Translations under genes and position numbers: made by a program
Notes under the pieces: model-generated
The model's database searches: none
What the model saw: only the letters and a program-made list of their open reading frames with translations
What the model was told of the DNA's origin: nothing
From: MFAQ01 sp964429015
GTDB taxonomy: Bacteria > Patescibacteriota > Microgenomatia > UBA1400 > MFAQ01
Assembly (NCBI GenBank): GCA_964429015.1
Contig: CAYSAM010000029.1
Coordinates: 1 to 6,762, forward strand
Length of the DNA: 6,762 nt
Direction: 5' to 3'
In this document: positions 4,179 to 6,762 of the stretch, in pieces
Layout of the letters: the number at the start of each line of letters is the position of its first letter
Position numbering within the stretch: position 1 is the stretch's first letter

Positions 4179-5690
4179 GTGAGTTATTATCAAAAATATC
4201 GTCCTTCAAAAGTAGCTGATCTAAATCTGTTTGCAGTGAGAGATTCTTTGCAAGCAATTTTAAAGAGTGGCAAGGTTTCTCATGCATATTTATTTGTTGG
4301 TCCTAGGGGGTCTGGTAAAACAAGTACGGCAAGAATACTTTCTCAGGTTGTAAACTGTGAGAAAAATAAAAATTTGGTAGCAGACTTACTAGAACCTTGT
4401 GGAGAGTGCGAGGCTTGTAAAACAATTATTTCTGGAGGAGGAGTGGATGTAATTGAAATAGATGCAGCCAGTAATGGTTTGGTGGAGGATATTAGAGATT
4501 TGCGAGAGAAGGTGCGCTTATCACCAATTCAACTAAGAAAGAAAATTTATATTATCGATGAGGTTCACATGGTATCAACTGCGGGCTTTAACGCCTTGTT
4601 AAAGACCTTGGAGGAGCCACCAGCACATGCAATGTTTGTTCTTTGTACAACAGAGTCTCACAAGGTTCCAGAAACGATTGTTAGTCGTTGTACAAAAATA
4701 AATTTTACGAAAGCGAACAGAGCTGAGATGGTTGACTCTTTACAAAAAGTAATTGGTGGTGAGGGGCTAGCTGTTTCTGCCGAGGCTTGTAACGCCATAG
4801 CTGATATGGCAGATGGCAGTTTTCGTGAGGCGCATAAACTTTTGGAACAGTTGGTGAGTTTTGGTGTAGAAATTACGGAGGAGCTGGTAAATGAAAAGAT
4901 GGGTGGTACTAGTAGGGTACTGATAAAGAAAATTATTGAGTCTGCACTTTCGGGCAATCCGGCGGACGTAGTGGGAGGGTTTATGGTAATGGAAAGACAA
5001 GGGGTTAAAGCTCAAGTGGTTTTGATGGCAATGCTCGCTTACCTTAAAACTCAAATGGAGACAGCAATTAGGAGCGGAGCAAACATTAAAACGATAATTA
5101 GTTTAATAAATAATTTGGTAGGCTCTTCGGAAAAAATAAAGGTTTCTCCAGACCCTCTTTTGCCACTAGAAACAGCTATTTTGGAAATTTCACTAAACCA
5201 ATCTGGTGGTAGTGGGGGTAAAGATATAGATAAGAAAGAAGATTCCGAAAAGCCGGAGGTGGCAAATGTTGTAAGCACTCGTTTGAATGAGGTTGTAGAA
5301 ATTGTGAAAAAAGTAGACGTAGAAGATAGGGTGGTGACAACTGAAAACTTAGAAGAAACAAAAGCGTCGATAGAAAAAATAAAAGAAGAGTGGGGAGTCT
5401 TTTTGGATAATTTTGCAGCAAGTAATGGTTCTTTGGCGGGAATGCTTCGTAATTCTTTACCAATGGATCTTAAGGGTAAGTCTTTGACTCTTTCGGTTCG
5501 ATCGAGATTTCAGCAGGACATGTTAGAGCGTGATGTGAAGAAAAAAATAATTGAACAGGAGATGGGGAGAGTGTGGGGACCGGTAACTTTGAAGACGGTG
5601 CTGGTTGAGGGGCAGATTAGAACAGAGGCCTTGGAAGAGGACAATAATTTAAAGAGTGGCCCAGTGAATGTGGAGGAGATATTTAGTTGA
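4179..5690 (+). CDS. dnaX: DNA polymerase III clamp-loader subunit gamma/tau
   Basis: DnaX is the ATPase motor of the clamp loader that places the sliding clamp on primed DNA. The AAA+ module is complete: MSYYQKYRP at the N-terminus, Walker A GPRGSGKTS (41-49), a zinc-binding module with C60, C74, C77 and C80, Walker B IIDEVH (125-130), sensor 1 CTTES (156-160), the SRC arginine finger (R170), and sensor 2 GSFREA (213-218). Domain III extends to about residue 340, followed by a charged linker (343-400) and a C-terminal domain starting EEWGVFLDNF (403) and ending EEIFS. The length is 503 residues. The GTG start gives the standard N-terminus; no SD precedes it. In the linker, two AAA lysine codons (K377-K378) form an A6-G run where a -1 slip would stop after five codons, giving a gamma-like short form. 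ybaB and recR follow, the usual partners. Confidence 0.96.
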   Translation: MSYYQKYRPSKVADLNLFAVRDSLQAILKSGKVSHAYLFVGPRGSGKTSTARILSQVVNCEKNKNLVADLLEPCGECEACKTIISGGGVDVIEIDAASNGLVEDIRDLREKVRLSPIQLRKKIYIIDEVHMVSTAGFNALLKTLEEPPAHAMFVLCTTESHKVPETIVSRCTKINFTKANRAEMVDSLQKVIGGEGLAVSAEACNAIADMADGSFREAHKLLEQLVSFGVEITEELVNEKMGGTSRVLIKKIIESALSGNPADVVGGFMVMERQGVKAQVVLMAMLAYLKTQMETAIRSGANIKTIISLINNLVGSSEKIKVSPDPLLPLETAILEISLNQSGGSGGKDIDKKEDSEKPEVANVVSTRLNEVVEIVKKVDVEDRVVTTENLEETKASIEKIKEEWGVFLDNFAASNGSLAGMLRNSLPMDLKGKSLTLSVRSRFQQDMLERDVKKKIIEQEMGRVWGPVTLKTVLVEGQIRTEALEEDNNLKSGPVNVEEIFS

Positions 5691-5691
5691 T

Positions 5692-5785
5692 GTCATTGCG
5701 AATCTCGTATTTGAGCTGAAGCAATCCATCTGGAATAAATTATATAGATTGCCATGGCCGACTTGAAGTCGTGCCTCGCAATGAC
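5692..5785. repeat. Palindromic MITE/REP-like element between dnaX and ybaB
   Basis: Perfect 10-base terminal inverted repeats, GTCATTGCGA (5692-5701) and TCGCAATGAC (5776-5785), flank an inner inverted pair GCAATC (5721-5726) and GATTGC (5747-5752), plus two local hairpins: CTC/GAG near 5704-5715 and GACTT-G-AAGTC at 5760-5770. The GTCATTGCGA...GCAATC...GATTGC...TCGCAATGAC layout is one I recall from dispersed palindromic repeats in many unrelated bacterial genomes. It starts 2 bases after the dnaX stop, encodes nothing and has no evident target-site duplication. A second, partial copy is at 3-22. Confidence 0.75.
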
Positions 5786-5830
5786 GAGGGTGTGTTATAC
5801 AATTAGAGAGTTAGAAATTAAACAATATAT

Positions 5831-6124
5831 ATGTTTGAAGGAATAAAAAAATTTGGATCACAAGGTGCAGCACTTACAAAGCTAGCTTTATTGCAGCGAA
5901 AAATTGCTGGTCACAAAACTGAAGTAGAAGAAAACGGTGTAAAGGCTGCAGTTACTGGGGACGGTAAACTAAAAGAACTATTTATAGATGGAGAAAATAT
6001 GAACAAAGCTGTAAAAGTAATTAACGAAGCTATAACCAAAGCTCAAAAATTTGCAGCTGAGGAAATGAAAGACTCAATGGGGGACTTATCTAAAGTTCTT
6101 GGTAACCTCCCTAAAGGAATGTAA
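5831..6124 (+). CDS. ybaB: YbaB/EbfC nucleoid-associated protein
   Basis: YbaB/EbfC proteins are small dimeric DNA-binding proteins, generally found between dnaX and recR. The product has 97 residues, against about 100-110 usually. After a short N-terminal segment (MFEGIKKFGS) comes a helix (15-35), the strand pair GVKAAVTGDGKLKELFIDGE (36-55) that is typical of the family, a long helix (58-82, KAVKVINEAITKAQKFAAEEMKD) and a glycine/proline tail ending LPKGM. No SD is visible. TACAAT (5798-5803) is a possible -10 box downstream of the palindromic element, so it may have its own promoter as well as read-through from dnaX. The recR start codon lies 2 bases after its stop. Confidence 0.93.
   Translation: MFEGIKKFGSQGAALTKLALLQRKIAGHKTEVEENGVKAAVTGDGKLKELFIDGENMNKAVKVINEAITKAQKFAAEEMKDSMGDLSKVLGNLPKGM
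6113..6118 (+). promoter_or_regulatory. SD sequence for recR inside the end of ybaB
   Basis: AAAGGA ends 8 bases before the recR ATG and lies within the last codons of ybaB, supporting the start at 6127 and coupled expression of the two genes. Confidence 0.55.
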
Positions 6125-6126
6125 CA

Positions 6127-6735
6127 ATGAGAAGTATCCGTCCGGTTCAGAAAGTAATTGATGCTTTTGAAGGCTTGCCTGGAATTGGTCCAAAGTCGGC
6201 AGCTCGGTTGGCTTATTACATGCTAAATATGCCACAAGAGAGATTGTCAAAATTTGGTTTGGCTTTAGAAAACCTAAAAAAAGAAACCAAGTTTTGTGAA
6301 CTGTGTTTTAATGTTGGTGAAGAACAATTTTGTCCTATATGCCAAGACTTAAGCAGAAGTAAAAAACAAATTTGTGTAGTGGAGAATGTTTTGGATTTGT
6401 TGGCATTTGAAAAAGCTGAAGGATACAAAGGCGTTTATCATTGTTTGGGAGGAATAATAAATCCCATGGCAGGAATTGGCCCCAATGATTTACGGATTCC
6501 TCAGCTTTTGGCCAGACTTAAACTGGGTGAAGTGGAGGAGCTTATTTTGGCAACCAATCCAAACATGGAAGGTGAGGCGACTGCTATGTATATTGCCGAG
6601 AGAGTAAAAGAGATGGGTTTGTTGGAACAAATAAGAATAACAAGAATTGGTAGGGGTTTGCCGACAGGAGCTGATATTGAGTTTGCAGATGGTCAGACAC
6701 TTCTACGAGCGTTTGAGGGAAGAAGGGAGATGTAA
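6127..6735 (+). CDS. recR: Recombination mediator RecR
   Basis: RecR acts with RecO (and RecF) to load RecA onto gapped DNA during recombinational repair. The 202 residues match the family's usual length of about 200. Domains in order: a helix-hairpin-helix DNA-binding motif GLPGIGPKSAARLAYYML (16-33), a four-cysteine zinc finger (C57, C60, C69, C72), a Toprim domain opening with ICVVENVLDLLAFEKAEGY (82-100) with E86 and continuing to NPNMEGEATAMYIA (144-157), and the hallmark C-terminus RIGRGLPTGADIEFADGQTLLRAFEGRREM (173-202). All key residues are present. It has an SD in the end of ybaB and a 2-base gap from that gene, so the two are co-expressed. A hairpin 5 bases after the stop closes the unit. 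Confidence 0.97.
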   Translation: MRSIRPVQKVIDAFEGLPGIGPKSAARLAYYMLNMPQERLSKFGLALENLKKETKFCELCFNVGEEQFCPICQDLSRSKKQICVVENVLDLLAFEKAEGYKGVYHCLGGIINPMAGIGPNDLRIPQLLARLKLGEVEELILATNPNMEGEATAMYIAERVKEMGLLEQIRITRIGRGLPTGADIEFADGQTLLRAFEGRREM

Positions 6736-6756
6736 AAAAAAGCCCCCGAAGGGGCT
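6733..6756 (-). terminator. Terminator hairpin after recR, best read on the minus strand
   Basis: The stem AGCCCC/GGGGCT (6741-6746, 6751-6756) is perfect. On the minus strand the loop is TTCG closed by C-G, an extra-stable tetraloop, and the hairpin is followed by eight T (the A run 6733-6740). On the + strand the hairpin is followed by GGTGTT up to the window edge, which is a poor T tract. It therefore looks like the terminator of a convergent gene to the right, possibly shared with recR. Confidence 0.7.
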
Positions 6757-6762
6757 GGTGTT

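Noticed and set aside
5541..5547. A7 run near the end of dnaX as a frameshift site
   Set aside because: It lies within the conserved C-terminal domain, so a shift would not give a meaningful short form; AT-rich composition explains it.
5691..5830. tRNA or other structured RNA gene in the dnaX-ybaB gap
   Set aside because: The structure is explained by terminal and nested inverted repeats; no T-loop or anticodon-arm signature is visible.
1..6762. A new defence, toxin-antitoxin or mobile system
   Set aside because: All but two genes are recognised housekeeping genes; the two orphans are separate, with no pairing, no nuclease or toxin motif and no integrase or transposase nearby.

Overview
The window looks like a compact, low-GC bacterial chromosome segment with every gene on the + strand. 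The likely host is a member of the Candidate Phyla Radiation (Patescibacteria), perhaps the Microgenomates/Katanobacteria side. That placement is an inference from divergent short versions of housekeeping proteins, tight gene packing, poor Shine-Dalgarno (SD) usage and two small orphan genes. No rRNA, marker phylogeny or database search supports it here.

Layout. Positions 1-60 hold the right end of a dispersed palindromic repeat and a strong intrinsic terminator of an upstream gene. Block 1 (110-2514) is an orphan basic protein, frr (ribosome recycling factor), rseP (site-2 membrane protease) and an HIT-family nucleotide hydrolase. Block 2 (2621-4100) is rpsU (bS21), a YqeY/GatB-like protein, ybeY (rRNA endonuclease) and an orphan 116-residue protein, closed by a terminator that overlaps the last stop codon. 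Block 3 (4179-6735) is dnaX, a roughly 94-bp palindromic element, ybaB/ebfC and recR, which is the classic dnaX-ybaB-recR order. The window ends in a hairpin whose T tract lies on the minus strand, suggesting a convergent neighbour to the right.

How the genes work together. Blocks 1 and 2 are mainly translation genes: ribosome recycling, a small-subunit protein near the 16S 3' end, the nuclease that matures that 3' end, and a tRNA-amidotransferase-like domain. Block 3 is replication and repair: clamp loader, DNA-binding protein and RecFOR-pathway repair factor.

There is no obvious new defence or mobile system. The most interesting signals are regulatory: promoters placed so that transcripts of frr, rseP and possibly dnaX would start on the start codon (leaderless); real SD sequences restricted to a few genes including rpsU; a possible frameshift site inside dnaX; a heptamer array in front of rseP; and several palindromic intergenic repeats.
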